NCBI RefSeq assembly: GCF_000281975.1
Contig: NZ_AKKE01000126.1
Location: 20,638 to 84,637 of the forward strand
DNA length: 64,000 nucleotides
Direction: 5' to 3'
From: Novosphingobium sp. AP12
GTDB taxonomy: Bacteria > Pseudomonadota > Alphaproteobacteria > Sphingomonadales > Sphingomonadaceae
The translations under genes were made by a program, and so were the position numbers. The notes beneath the pieces were generated by a model. It was not told the DNA's origin, did no database searches, and was given only the letters and a program-made list of their open reading frames with translations. Below, piece after piece: positions 52,180 to 61,494 of the stretch (position 1 is its first letter; each line of letters opens with the position of its first letter).

Positions 52180-53325
52180 TCAGGCGGTTAGCGGTTTTTC
52201 CGGCTTGAGCCCGGCGAGGTCGAAGGTGACGATCTCGTCGGGCTTCAAGCGGCGGTCCAGCCAGTCGGGATGTTCGAGCGAGCGCAGCGCGTCGGCGTGG
52301 CCGGTGGCCCAGTGCTCGTCCACCGTCATCCGCGAGAACTCGTAGTCCTTGGAATTGGTCTCGTAGTCCTCGGGCCGGTTGATGAGGTGCATCACCGCGA
52401 CCGCGCCGGCGGGGCGGCAGTCGAGCAGGCGGGCGAGGTCGGGGTCGTTTCGGTACTCCGCGGGCAGCCGCTCGGCGAGGCGCTTGGCGGCGGCGCGCAT
52501 CTTCTGGAGCTGCTTCGACTGGTCGGTGCCGAGGCGGGTGCGACTGGAGAAGCGGATGTCCTTCTCGCGCTGCGAGACGTCGGCCATCGTGCGCGGGATC
52601 ATGCCGCGCGAGGAGAACAGGTCGACCTGGTAGACCGTCATCTCGCTCGGCGGGCGGTTGTCGAGCACGTATTGCAGCGGCGTGTTGGAGACGAGGCCGC
52701 CGTCCCAGTACCATTCGCCGTCGATCTCTACCGGGGGGAAGCCCGGAGGCAGGGCGCCGCTGGCCATGACGTGCTCCGGTCCGATCGTGCGCTTGGTGTT
52801 GTCGAAATAGGCGAAGTTGCCGTTGAGCATGTTCACGGCGCCGACGCTGAAGCGCATGTCGGTGCGGTTGAGCCGCTCGAAATCGACCAGTTCCAGAAGC
52901 GTCCGGCGCAGGGGGCTGGTGTCGTAGTAGCTCAGGCGGCCGAGGTCGGCGGGCCATTCGGGCATCGGCATGGGAATGCGCGGGCTGAAGAAACCGGGGA
53001 TGCCGAACATGGCGACCCACTGCGCGGCGGCCTCGTTGAAGGTGCGGCGGGCGAAGCCGAGGGGTTCGTCGAGCTTGTAGGGCAGTTCCGAGGAGACGTG
53101 ATTCCAGAACCGGCGCAGCGCCTTCACGCGGTCTTCGGGGGCGTTGCCGGCGATGATCGCGGCGTTGACCGCTCCGATCGAGATGCCGGCGACCCAGTCG
53201 GGCAGGGCGTCCTCCTGCGCGAGCGCCTCGTAGACCCCGGCCTGGTAGGCGCCCAGCGCGCCGCCGCCCTGGAGGACGAGGACGGATTGCGGGCGGAGGT
53301 TGGAGTCGGAGTGCGGGCGGGTCAC
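52180..53325 (-). CDS. Patatin-like phospholipase with DUF3734 region
   Basis: A 381-residue protein with the patatin fold: VLVLQGGGALGAYQAGVYEAL (oxyanion loop), WVAGISIGAVNAAIIAGN (nucleophile Ser) and WYWDGGLVSNTPLQYVLD (catalytic Asp-Gly-Gly). The C-terminal third matches DUF3734. Such proteins are often found with bdhA and linked to granule or lipid turnover. GTG 53325 is taken as start because the conserved part begins 12 residues later; the frame is open to 53511 and the true start is uncertain. Confidence 0.88.
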   Translation of the reverse strand: MTRPHSDSNLRPQSVLVLQGGGALGAYQAGVYEALAQEDALPDWVAGISIGAVNAAIIAGNAPEDRVKALRRFWNHVSSELPYKLDEPLGFARRTFNEAAAQWVAMFGIPGFFSPRIPMPMPEWPADLGRLSYYDTSPLRRTLLELVDFERLNRTDMRFSVGAVNMLNGNFAYFDNTKRTIGPEHVMASGALPPGFPPVEIDGEWYWDGGLVSNTPLQYVLDNRPPSEMTVYQVDLFSSRGMIPRTMADVSQREKDIRFSSRTRLGTDQSKQLQKMRAAAKRLAERLPAEYRNDPDLARLLDCRPAGAVAVMHLINRPEDYETNSKDYEFSRMTVDEHWATGHADALRSLEHPDWLDRRLKPDEIVTFDLAGLKPEKPLTA

Positions 53326-53572
53326 GGAAGAACTTTGTACCAAAGTTTTGTCCCCATATGCTGCAGCGCAACAGTTGGGGGCGTTCGGCCGGGGTTTCAA
53401 CTCATAGTTTGTGAAGGTTAGTTCATGAAGTACATGCGCGCGCGGCCGTCCACGAAGGGGCGGGGCCGGGCGGGTTTCGACGATTGGAAAGAACCTGCGC
53501 GAACGTAGCAAGGCTTTGCCGTGTAGGAAAATCGCGCAGTGCCCGGCCTCTTCGCGCCAGCCCCGCGGGCGA

Positions 53573-53594
53573 GCGGCTCCCGGCCAGGAGCCGC
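53573..53594 (-). terminator. Hairpin after glnD
   Basis: GCGGCTCC pairs perfectly with GGAGCCGC around a six-base loop, five bases past the glnD stop on the minus strand. The 273-base gap between the chosen patatin start and glnD otherwise shows no distinct gene; part may belong to a longer patatin N-terminus. Confidence 0.5.
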
Positions 53595-53598
53595 CCCG

Positions 53599-56352
53599 TC
53601 AGGCCGCGACCACCGCATCCGCCGGATCGCTCGCGGCTTCGAGCAACCGGCGCTCCAGTGCCTTGAGCCGCGGCGTCGCGGTCAGTTTTTCGCCGAGCAG
53701 GTCGGTCACGTAGAACGTATCCGCCGCGCGTTCGCCGTAAGTGGCGATGTGGGCGGAGTGGACCATGAGCTTGGATTCGAACAGCGCATGCGCCAGCCGG
53801 TTGAGCAGCGCGGGCCGGTCGCGCGAGTTGACTTCGACCACGGTGAAGCGGTTCGACGCCTTGTTGTCGAACAGCACGCGGGGCCGCACTTCGAAGGCGT
53901 CGGCGCGAGGCCGGGCGTCGGGGCGGGCGTTGAGCTGGGGCAGGATCTTGATCCGGTTCGCCAGCGCGTTCTCGATCGAGGTCGAGAGGCGTTCCAGCTG
54001 GCTAGCCTCCATGAACGGGCGGCCGAGCGGGTCCTGGATCAGGAAGTTGTCGACCGCGCGGCCGGTGCGCGTGGTGTGGATCCGCGCGTCGATGATGTTG
54101 CCGCCCGCAAGGTGGATGCCCCCCGCGATGCGGTAGAACAGGCCCGGATGGTCGGAGGCGATCACCGTCACCAGCGTGGCGCCGCGCGCCGGATAGTATT
54201 CGGTGAAGATCGAGAGCGGCTCGTCGTCCGCCGCGTCGAGTTCGACGAGGTTGCGGGCGATCACGTCCTCGGGCTCCGCGATCCAGTAGGCATCGCCCAG
54301 CTTGCCGCCGACCTTCTCGATCAGCGCCGGGTACTCCCCGCCCATCGCCTCGACCGCGGCCTTCTTGGCGGCGACGCGGTTGGGGCGGCCGAACTCGGCA
54401 TGGCCGAGCCGCAGGCGCTCCTCGGCGGCGCCGTATAGCGTGGCGATCAGCTGGCGCTTCCACGAGTTCCAGGTGCCGGGCCCCACCGCGCGGATGTCGA
54501 CGATGGTGAGCACGGTCAACTGGCGCAGGCGGTCGACCGACTGCACCACTTCGACGAAGTCGGTGATGGTCTTGCCGTCGGAAAGGTCGCGCTTCATCGC
54601 GGTGGCGGAGAGCAGCAGGTGCTGGCGCACCAGCCAGGCAACCAGCTCGGTCTCCTCCTCGTCCAGCCCGAAGCGCGGGCCGAGCTTGCAGGCGATCTCG
54701 GCGCCAAGCACCGAATGGTCGCCCTGCCGCCCCTTGGCGATGTCGTGCAGCAGGGTCGCGACGTAGAGGGCGCGGCGCGAGCGGACCTTGTGGATCACCT
54801 CGTGCGCGAGCGGATGGTCCTCGCGCAGTTCGCCCTTCTCGATGCGCGAGAGCAGGCCGATGGCGCGGATGGTGTGTTCGTCGACCGTGTAGTGGTGGTA
54901 CATGTCGAACTGCATCTGTGCGTTGACGCGGCCGAACTCGGTCACGAAGCGCCCGAACACCCCCGCCTCGTTGAAGCTGCGCAGCGCGACTTCGGGATTG
55001 TTGCGGCTGGTGAGCAGTTCCATGAACAGCTCGTTGGCGCGCTTGTCGCGGCGCACCTCGTCGCGGATCAGCACGGCATCACGGGAGATCAGGCGCAGCG
55101 TCTCGGGGTGGATTTCCAGATGCTCGCGGTCGGCCAGCACGAAAATCTCGATCATGCGGACCGGATCATTGGCGAACCAGTCGTCCGAAGGCGCCTTGAG
55201 CCGGCCGCCGAAGACCTTGTAGCCCTTGAGCAGGCGCTCCTTGGCGCGGAAGCCCGCCAGGAGTCCGCGCGGCTGGCGCTTGGCGAACTGCTCGTCGAGC
55301 TGGGCGAGGAACACGCCCGTCAGGTTGCCGACGACCTTCGCCTGCAGGAAGAACATCTGCATGAACCGCTCGACCGAGCTTTTGCCGGGGCGGTCGGAGA
55401 AGTTCATCCGCGTCGCCACTTCGCGCTGCATGTCGAAGGTCAGGCGGTCCTCGGCGCGGCGGGTGATCGTGTGGAGGTGGCAGCGCACCGCCCAGAAGAA
55501 GTTCTCGGCGCGGCGGAAGGCGCGGTATTCCCGGTGCGTCAGCAGGCCGACGTCGACCAGTTCGGACGGCGCGCGGACCTGGTGGATGTACTTGCCGATC
55601 CAGTAGAGCGTGTGCAGGTCGCGCAGGCCGCCCTTGCCCTCCTTGATGTTGGGCTCGACGACGTAGCGGGTATCGCCCATGCGTTTGTGGCGTGCTTCGC
55701 GCTCGGCCAGCTTCTCGACCACGAACTGCCGCTCGGTGCCCGAGACCACGTCCTTGAAGAAGCGCACCCGCGCCTCCTCGTAGAGGTCCTGGTCGCCCCA
55801 GACGTAGCGGCCTTCCAGCATCGCGGTGCGGATCGTCAGGTCCGATTTCGACATGCGCACCATGTCGTCGAGGGAGCGGCTGGAATGGCCGACCTTCAGC
55901 GCCAGGTCCCACATGAAGTAGAGCATCGCCTCGATCACCTGCTCGCACCACGGCGTCTGCTTGATCGGGGTGAGGAAGGCGATGTCGACGTCCGAATGCG
56001 GCGCCATCTCGCCCCGCCCGTAGCCGCCCACCGCCATGATCGTCAGCCGCTCGCCCTTCGACCGGTTCCCCGCAGGGTAGACGTTGAGGCAGATGTGGTC
56101 GTGGATGACGCGGATCAGCTGGTCTACCAGGAAGGCCTGCGCCTCGGCGACCTCGTGTCCGGCGGACGGCTTCTCGATCAGGCGGCGCGCGATCTCGGCG
56201 CGGCCGTTCTCCAGCGCGGCCCGCAGCAGCTCGACGATCGCCTTGCGGCCCTTGATGCCGCCGTGCTCGGCGACGGCGGCGTCGATGCGTTCGACAAGGT
56301 CGCGCCGGTCGATCACGGAACGCGGGGAGGGGATACGGATCACGCTGCTCAT
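53599..56352 (-). CDS. glnD: [Protein-PII] uridylyltransferase / uridylyl-removing enzyme
   Basis: GlnD uridylylates and de-uridylylates PII in response to glutamine, controlling nitrogen metabolism. The 917-residue protein shows all domains in order: a nucleotidyltransferase (VGGYGRGEMAPHSDVDIAFL, about residue 105), a central GlnD domain, an HD domain (TLLHDIAKGRQGDHS, about 535) and two ACT domains (VTVIASDHPGLFYRIAGG near 727, FTVVEVNSRDRPALLNRLAH near 836). ATG 56352 (MSSVIRIPSP) is preferred over 56412. It is divergent from lgt. Confidence 0.96.
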   Translation of the reverse strand: MSSVIRIPSPRSVIDRRDLVERIDAAVAEHGGIKGRKAIVELLRAALENGRAEIARRLIEKPSAGHEVAEAQAFLVDQLIRVIHDHICLNVYPAGNRSKGERLTIMAVGGYGRGEMAPHSDVDIAFLTPIKQTPWCEQVIEAMLYFMWDLALKVGHSSRSLDDMVRMSKSDLTIRTAMLEGRYVWGDQDLYEEARVRFFKDVVSGTERQFVVEKLAEREARHKRMGDTRYVVEPNIKEGKGGLRDLHTLYWIGKYIHQVRAPSELVDVGLLTHREYRAFRRAENFFWAVRCHLHTITRRAEDRLTFDMQREVATRMNFSDRPGKSSVERFMQMFFLQAKVVGNLTGVFLAQLDEQFAKRQPRGLLAGFRAKERLLKGYKVFGGRLKAPSDDWFANDPVRMIEIFVLADREHLEIHPETLRLISRDAVLIRDEVRRDKRANELFMELLTSRNNPEVALRSFNEAGVFGRFVTEFGRVNAQMQFDMYHHYTVDEHTIRAIGLLSRIEKGELREDHPLAHEVIHKVRSRRALYVATLLHDIAKGRQGDHSVLGAEIACKLGPRFGLDEEETELVAWLVRQHLLLSATAMKRDLSDGKTITDFVEVVQSVDRLRQLTVLTIVDIRAVGPGTWNSWKRQLIATLYGAAEERLRLGHAEFGRPNRVAAKKAAVEAMGGEYPALIEKVGGKLGDAYWIAEPEDVIARNLVELDAADDEPLSIFTEYYPARGATLVTVIASDHPGLFYRIAGGIHLAGGNIIDARIHTTRTGRAVDNFLIQDPLGRPFMEASQLERLSTSIENALANRIKILPQLNARPDARPRADAFEVRPRVLFDNKASNRFTVVEVNSRDRPALLNRLAHALFESKLMVHSAHIATYGERAADTFYVTDLLGEKLTATPRLKALERRLLEAASDPADAVVAA

Positions 56353-56540
56353 GCCCCTGCATCTAGACACTGCCGGCCCCGAGGAAAAGCCGACAGGACG
56401 CGATCTGCGCATCCTCTGCGATTATGGCGCAGAGATATGAATTGCCGGCTACCATCGCGTACCGGGCTATGCCAGAAGGCCGGCCATTCAAGGCGCCCCT
56501 CCCGAGAGCGTCCGGACATGAAGCACGCGAGGTCCACGAC

Positions 56541-57440
56541 TTGTCCCTGACACTGCTCGCCGCAGCCGCGGCAGAGGCGCACGAGCCCATCTACTGGGTC
56601 AACCTCGGCCTCAAGAACTACCTGTTCCGCATCGGCAGCTTCGAGCTGCGCTGGTATTCGCTGGCCTATCTCGCCGGGATCATGCTGGGCTACTGGCACC
56701 TCTCGCGCATGATCAAGTCGCCCGGCGCACCGCTGGCGCAGCGCCACGCGGACGACCTGTTCTTCTACTGCACGCTGGGCATCATCCTGGGCGGGCGCCT
56801 GGGATACGCCACGTTCTACACCGGCGGCAGTTCGAACATCCCCAGCCTCTGGGCCAATCCGGCGGACCTCGTGAAGCTGTGGCACGGCGGCATGAGCTTC
56901 CACGGCGGCCTGATCGGCGTACTGCTGGCGCTGGCCTGGGTCTCGTGGCGCAACAAGCTGAACTTCATCCGGGTGGCCGACTACATCGCGGTCTGCGTGC
57001 CCTTCGGCATGTTGTTCGGGCGCCTCGCCAACTTCGTCAACGGCGAGCTGTGGGGCCGCGTGGTCACTGGCTACGTGCCCTGGGCGATGGTCTTCCCCGA
57101 CGCGCCGGACCAGCTGCCGCGCCACCCCAGCCAGCTCTACGAGGCGGGGCTGGAAGGTCTGCTGATGGTGATCGTCATGCTGCTGCTGTTCTGGAAGACC
57201 CGAGCGCGGTTCCGTCCGGGCCTGCTGGTCGGCGTCTTCACCGCCGGCATCGCGGCGGCGCGCTTCACCGTCGAATTCTTCCGCGAACCCGACAAGCAGC
57301 TGGCGCAGTTCGCGCAGTCGACCGGACTGTCGATGGGGCAGTGGCTGACCATTCCGCTGATCCTGCTCGGCCTGTTCCTCGTCGCCCGAGCGCTCGCCCG
57401 CCCGGCGCTGTCGACGCGCCGGCCGATCGAGATCACCTGA
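56541..57440 (+). CDS. lgt: Prolipoprotein diacylglyceryl transferase
   Basis: Lgt attaches diacylglycerol to the lipobox Cys in the inner membrane. The 299-residue protein has about seven helices and the signature GRLANFVNGELWGRV, with FELRWYSLAYLAGIMLGYW at the start and WHGGMSFHGGLIGV. A TTG at 56541 with GAGG nine bases upstream is chosen as the start; the frame extends to ATG 56424 but that part is charged and unlike Lgt. It heads a four-gene overlapping run. Confidence 0.93.
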   Translation: MSLTLLAAAAAEAHEPIYWVNLGLKNYLFRIGSFELRWYSLAYLAGIMLGYWHLSRMIKSPGAPLAQRHADDLFFYCTLGIILGGRLGYATFYTGGSSNIPSLWANPADLVKLWHGGMSFHGGLIGVLLALAWVSWRNKLNFIRVADYIAVCVPFGMLFGRLANFVNGELWGRVVTGYVPWAMVFPDAPDQLPRHPSQLYEAGLEGLLMVIVMLLLFWKTRARFRPGLLVGVFTAGIAAARFTVEFFREPDKQLAQFAQSTGLSMGQWLTIPLILLGLFLVARALARPALSTRRPIEIT

Positions 57441-57453
57441 GGACGCGCGCGCC

Positions 57454-58503
57454 GTGGCGGAAGGCGAATCGCTCGGAAGCATCTTCCAGCGCCTGATCGC
57501 CCGCTTCGGGCCGATCACGCTGCAGCATTACATGGGCGAATCGAACGCCCGCTACTACGCGGGCAAGGACCCGCTCGGCAGCGGCGGCGACTTCATCACC
57601 GCGCCCGAGATCAGCCAGATGTTCGGCGAGCTGATCGGCCTGTGGCTGGTCGACATCTGGGTGCGCGCGGGCAGCCCCTCCCCGGTCCACTACGTAGAGT
57701 TGGGCCCCGGACGCGGGACCCTCGCGCGTGACGCGCTGCGGGCGATGAAGCGGCAGGGACTGGACCCGCAGGTCCACTTCGTCGAGGGCTCGGAAGCGCT
57801 GCGCGCCCTTCAGCGCGAGGCGGTGCCGGAGGCGCAGTGGCACGACGATCTCGCCGCGCTTCCCACCGATGCGCCGCTGCTCATCGTCGGCAACGAATTC
57901 CTCGACGCGCTTCCCGTCCGCCAGCTGGTGAAGACCCCGCACGGCTGGCGCGAGCGGATGGTGGATTTCCAGGACGGCAAGTTCCTCCCCGTCGCGGGCG
58001 ACAAGCCGATGGACGCCGCCGTCCCCGAAAACCTCAAGGAAGCGCCCGACCAGACCCTGATCGAGACCTGCCCCGGCGCCGCCGCCGTGGTCGACGAGAT
58101 TGGCCGGCGGCTGGCCAGGCAAGGCGGCGCGGCGCTGCTGATCGACTACGGCCACGCCGCGCCGCAGACCGGCTCGACCCTGCAGGCGCTGAAGGACCAC
58201 GCCAAGGTCGACCCCTTCACCTCCCCGGGAGAGGCGGACCTAACCTGCCTCGTCGATTTCGCCGCCATGGCCGAAGTCGCGCTGGCGGGCGGGGCGCGCC
58301 ACCTCGGCACCGTCACGCAAGGTAGCTTCCTGCGCGCGCTCGGCATCGACATGCGTGCCGCCCAGCTTTCCGCCGTTGCGCCCCAGCAATCTTCTGCAAT
58401 ACTCGCCGCCAGGGATCGACTTGTCGACGAGGGGCAGATGGGGACTTTGTTCAAGGTAATGGGCCTGGCCGCGCCGGCGTGGCCGGATGGAGCCGGCTTC
58501 TGA
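57454..58503 (+). CDS. Class I SAM-dependent methyltransferase, NDUFAF7/MidA type
   Basis: A 349-residue protein of the COG1565 group; the eukaryotic relatives NDUFAF7/MidA methylate an Arg of a complex I subunit. FGPITLQHYMGESNARYYAGKDPLGSGGDFITAPEISQMFGELIG, VELGPGRGTLARDALRAM (SAM loop) and LIVGNEFLDALPVRQLVKTPHGWRER are diagnostic. Start is GTG 57454, 13 bases after lgt. Its stop overlaps the next gene. A role in complex I assembly is an extrapolation. Confidence 0.92.
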   Translation: MAEGESLGSIFQRLIARFGPITLQHYMGESNARYYAGKDPLGSGGDFITAPEISQMFGELIGLWLVDIWVRAGSPSPVHYVELGPGRGTLARDALRAMKRQGLDPQVHFVEGSEALRALQREAVPEAQWHDDLAALPTDAPLLIVGNEFLDALPVRQLVKTPHGWRERMVDFQDGKFLPVAGDKPMDAAVPENLKEAPDQTLIETCPGAAAVVDEIGRRLARQGGAALLIDYGHAAPQTGSTLQALKDHAKVDPFTSPGEADLTCLVDFAAMAEVALAGGARHLGTVTQGSFLRALGIDMRAAQLSAVAPQQSSAILAARDRLVDEGQMGTLFKVMGLAAPAWPDGAGF

Positions 58504-59102
58504 TGGCCGGCCACGAGGTCAAGGGACTCGGGCTGGAGCGCCTCGTGTTCTTCTCCGACGCCGTCTTCGCCATCGCCATCACCCTGCTGGTCCTCGAAAT
58601 CGAGGTGCCGCACCTCCACCCCGGCGCGCCGCCGGCGGAATATTGGGAGGCGCTGGGCGAACTGGTGCCCAGCCTCCTCGCCTTCCTGCTGAGCTTCATG
58701 GTGATCGGGCGCTTCTGGCTGTCGCATCACCAGATCTTCGGCCGCGTCGCTCATTTCGACGTCCGGCTGGTCTGGCCCAACATGCTCTACCTGCTGGCGA
58801 TCGCGTTTATGCCCTTCACCACCGCGTTCATGGCGGCAGGTCGGAACGGGTTCGTGCCGGCGCTGTGCTACAATCTCAATCTGCTGGTCGCCGGGCTGAC
58901 CGCCTGGCTGCTGATGGCGCGGGTGGAACGCTTCAGCCCCGACGCGGCCATCCCGAACGAAGGCCGCACCGGCTCGCCGAGCGTGATCGCGGCAGCTGCG
59001 CTGAGCGTGGCGCTGACCTTCGTCATCCCGCAGATCAGCCAGTGCGGGATGGTGACGATCCCGCTCTGGCGCATGCTGTTCCATCGTAAGGGCAAGGGCT
59101 GA
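58503..59102 (+). CDS. TMEM175 family potassium channel-like protein (DUF1211)
   Basis: A 199-residue membrane protein with six hydrophobic helices. RLVFFSDAVFAIAITLLVLEIEVP is the TM1 filter helix with the FSD motif, the hallmark of TMEM175-type channels; SHHQIFGRVAHFD follows helix 3. Prokaryotic members form homotetrameric K+ channels. ATG 58503 overlaps the methyltransferase stop, and its own stop overlaps the DUF2306 start. Confidence 0.9.
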   Translation: MAGHEVKGLGLERLVFFSDAVFAIAITLLVLEIEVPHLHPGAPPAEYWEALGELVPSLLAFLLSFMVIGRFWLSHHQIFGRVAHFDVRLVWPNMLYLLAIAFMPFTTAFMAAGRNGFVPALCYNLNLLVAGLTAWLLMARVERFSPDAAIPNEGRTGSPSVIAAAALSVALTFVIPQISQCGMVTIPLWRMLFHRKGKG

Positions 59103-59614
59103 TGGCGTCGGCGACAGGGGCCGTCAGCGGCGTCGCCTATTCCACGGCGCCCGACCGGCTGGAGCGCGCGCTGGGCGGGCTGGCGCTGGTCATGCTCGGC
59201 TTCATCATCGCCGCGCTGGTCAAGGGCATGCCCGACTGGCCGCAGATTCCCGGCGTGATCTGGCTGCACCTCGCGACGATCATGCTGGCGCTCGCGCTGA
59301 CCCCGGTGCTGCTCTGGCGTCCGCGCGGGACGCTCGCTCACCGCCGGATCGGCTACGTCTGGTCGGGCGCGATGTTCTTGACCGCGCTCGACAGCCTGTT
59401 CGTGACGACCAGCCGGCCAGGCCATTTCAGCCCGATCCACGTGCTTTCGGTGGCGACCCTGGTGCTCGTGCCGCTGCTGGTCGTCACCGCGCGCCGCCGC
59501 AACGTCGCGCGCCATCGGCGCACCGTGCGCGGGCTCATCATCGGGGCGCTGCTGATCGCGGGGTTCTTCACCTTCCCGTTCGACCGGCTGCTGGGGCACT
59601 GGCTGTTCAGCTGA
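59102..59614 (+). CDS. DUF2306 membrane protein
   Basis: A 170-residue protein with four likely helices: ALGGLALVMLGFIIAALVKG, HLATIMLALALTPVLLW, HVLSVATLVLVPLLVVTARR and the last hydrophobic segment. GTLAHRRIGYVWSGAMFLTALDSLF is typical of DUF2306. Function is unknown; the fold may bind heme or quinone, but no ligand is certain. It ends the lgt run, overlapping TMEM175 by one base. Confidence 0.8.
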   Translation: MASATGAVSGVAYSTAPDRLERALGGLALVMLGFIIAALVKGMPDWPQIPGVIWLHLATIMLALALTPVLLWRPRGTLAHRRIGYVWSGAMFLTALDSLFVTTSRPGHFSPIHVLSVATLVLVPLLVVTARRRNVARHRRTVRGLIIGALLIAGFFTFPFDRLLGHWLFS

Positions 59615-59653
59615 GTTCGGCTCTGGCCGCACCGGAGACGAACCCGCGTTGCC

Positions 59654-61420
59654 TTACTTCCCCACCTGCACCGCCCGGTTCTCCTGCGGGACCTGACGGA
59701 CCGGCACGGCCTTGATCCAGTCCTCGAACGCCTCGATGTCGATGGCGCCGCGGACCCGGTCGGTGCCCTTGGTGAATGTGGTGTAGCCGTCGCCCCCCTC
59801 TGCGAGGAAGTTGACCACGCTCACGCGGTAGCTCGCGCGTCCCGCAACCGGCTTGCCGTCGAGGGTAAGCGTTTTGATGCGGCTGCCGGACGGGCGGGTC
59901 ATGTCGTAGCGGAACATCAGCCCGGCGGAGGGCGACAGGACCTGCTTGGGGCCGTTGTCGTCCAGCCCCTCCTCGATCACGGCGCGAAGCTGGTCGCCGG
60001 TGAGCGTCATCGTCACCAGCTCGTTGTTGAACGGCTGGACGGCGTAGAGCTGGCCGAAGGTGACGGTGCCATCGGCGGCAGGCACCAGCGAGGCGCGGAT
60101 GCCGAAGGGGTTGGTGAACGAGACCTGCGCGCCCACCACGCGGGTGGCGGCGAGCTGGCCGTCGGCGATGAGGTTGCCCAGCGAACCGCCGGTGCCTGAT
60201 TCCTCGCCGTCGCTCTTGGCGGCCGCCCCCACGATCTTGCCCACCGGCCGCGCCACCAGCGACAGCGAGGCGTCCTTGTACTGCTTGACGTAGGCCGCCA
60301 CGTCGGCGCGCGGCTCGAAGCGGGGGAAGGCGTCGGTATTGGCGATGTCGCCGCGCGTGGCCTTGTAGGGCGTCGACTGGACGATGACGTTGTGCGCCGC
60401 CTTCGAGATCACGCGGTGCGCTGAGGGATCGATCTTGAGCGTGATGTCGGTGACCAGTTCGCCGTAGACGCCCGCGCTCGTCAGCAGGATCGGCGCATTG
60501 CCGTTCGCCGGCTTGTAGTCGCAGACATAGGACCAGTGCGTGTGGCCCGAGACCACGACGTCGACGCCGGGCGCCAGGTGGTCGAGGATCGGAGTGATGT
60601 CGCCCGCGAAGTCGGCGCAGCCGTTGGGGTCGCCCACCGGGGTCTTGCCGCCCTGGTGGATCAGCACGACCACCGCGTCGGCGCCCTCGGCCCTGAGCAC
60701 GGGGATCGCCTTGTTGATCGCCTCGGCCTCGTCGCCGAAGGTGAGCCCGGCGACCTGATCCGGCGAAACCAGCGTCGGCACCGACTTGAGCGAGAGGCCG
60801 ACGAACCCGATCGTCACCTTGTTCGCGCCCGACCCGAAGGTCTTGAGCCCGGTTGCCGGGAACAGCGTGGTGCCGTCGGCCTTGAAGGTGGCGGCGGACA
60901 GATACTTGTACTGGGCGCCCGCGAACTGCTCGAGCTGGCAGGGCCGCAGCCGTCCCGTCTTCTCGCATCCGCCGTTCTGCAGGCGCTGGAGTTCCTTCCA
61001 GCCGCGGTCGAATTCATGGTTGCCCACCGCGTTGAATTCCACGCCCACGCGGTTCATCACGCCCACCGCCGGCTCGTCGAGATAGAGCGAGGAGGCCAGC
61101 TGCGAGGCGCTGGTGAGGTCGCCTGCCGCCACCACGACATTGTTCGCGTGGCGCGCCTTGATCGAATCGACCGCCGAGGCCAGCCATGCGCCGCCGCCTG
61201 CCGGAACCGGCAGCAGGGTGCCGTCGGCCTGCTTCACGTTGACCGACTGGCCCGGCGGCTCGAGCGCGCCATGGAAGTCGTTGATGCCGATGATGCCGAC
61301 CTCGACCGGGCCGGAAGCTGCGGGCGTGGCGGTAATCGGGTGGGTGGCCTGCGGCGCTGCGCAGGCGGCGAGCAGGGAGACGGCGAGGAGCGGGAGGCCC
61401 CGGAAGTGCGCAGTGGTCAT
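59654..61420 (-). CDS. Bifunctional metallophosphatase/5'-nucleotidase, lipoprotein
   Basis: A 588-residue exported nucleotidase. The signal ends in a lipobox (SLLAAC, Cys 20). The metallophosphatase domain shows IIGINDFHGALE, VVVAAGDLTSA, NAVGNHEFDRGW and VVVSGHTHWSYVCDY, the metal-binding motifs in order. The C-terminal nucleotidase domain follows from about residue 380 with SLGNLIADGQLAATR and QVSFTNPFGIRASL. It dephosphorylates nucleotides in the periplasm. It is convergent with the DUF2306 gene. Confidence 0.93.
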   Translation of the reverse strand: MTTAHFRGLPLLAVSLLAACAAPQATHPITATPAASGPVEVGIIGINDFHGALEPPGQSVNVKQADGTLLPVPAGGGAWLASAVDSIKARHANNVVVAAGDLTSASQLASSLYLDEPAVGVMNRVGVEFNAVGNHEFDRGWKELQRLQNGGCEKTGRLRPCQLEQFAGAQYKYLSAATFKADGTTLFPATGLKTFGSGANKVTIGFVGLSLKSVPTLVSPDQVAGLTFGDEAEAINKAIPVLRAEGADAVVVLIHQGGKTPVGDPNGCADFAGDITPILDHLAPGVDVVVSGHTHWSYVCDYKPANGNAPILLTSAGVYGELVTDITLKIDPSAHRVISKAAHNVIVQSTPYKATRGDIANTDAFPRFEPRADVAAYVKQYKDASLSLVARPVGKIVGAAAKSDGEESGTGGSLGNLIADGQLAATRVVGAQVSFTNPFGIRASLVPAADGTVTFGQLYAVQPFNNELVTMTLTGDQLRAVIEEGLDDNGPKQVLSPSAGLMFRYDMTRPSGSRIKTLTLDGKPVAGRASYRVSVVNFLAEGGDGYTTFTKGTDRVRGAIDIEAFEDWIKAVPVRQVPQENRAVQVGK

Positions 61421-61494
61421 GGCCCGGCTCTATCGCAAGGAAAGGTGACGTTCAAAGGTCCAATTCCGTCAGCTTGGTGATATGACCGGCCCAA

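Noticed and set aside
54619..56550. 643-codon plus-strand frame opposite glnD
   Set aside because: Shadow of the glnD reading frame; the opposite strand carries all GlnD domains in order.
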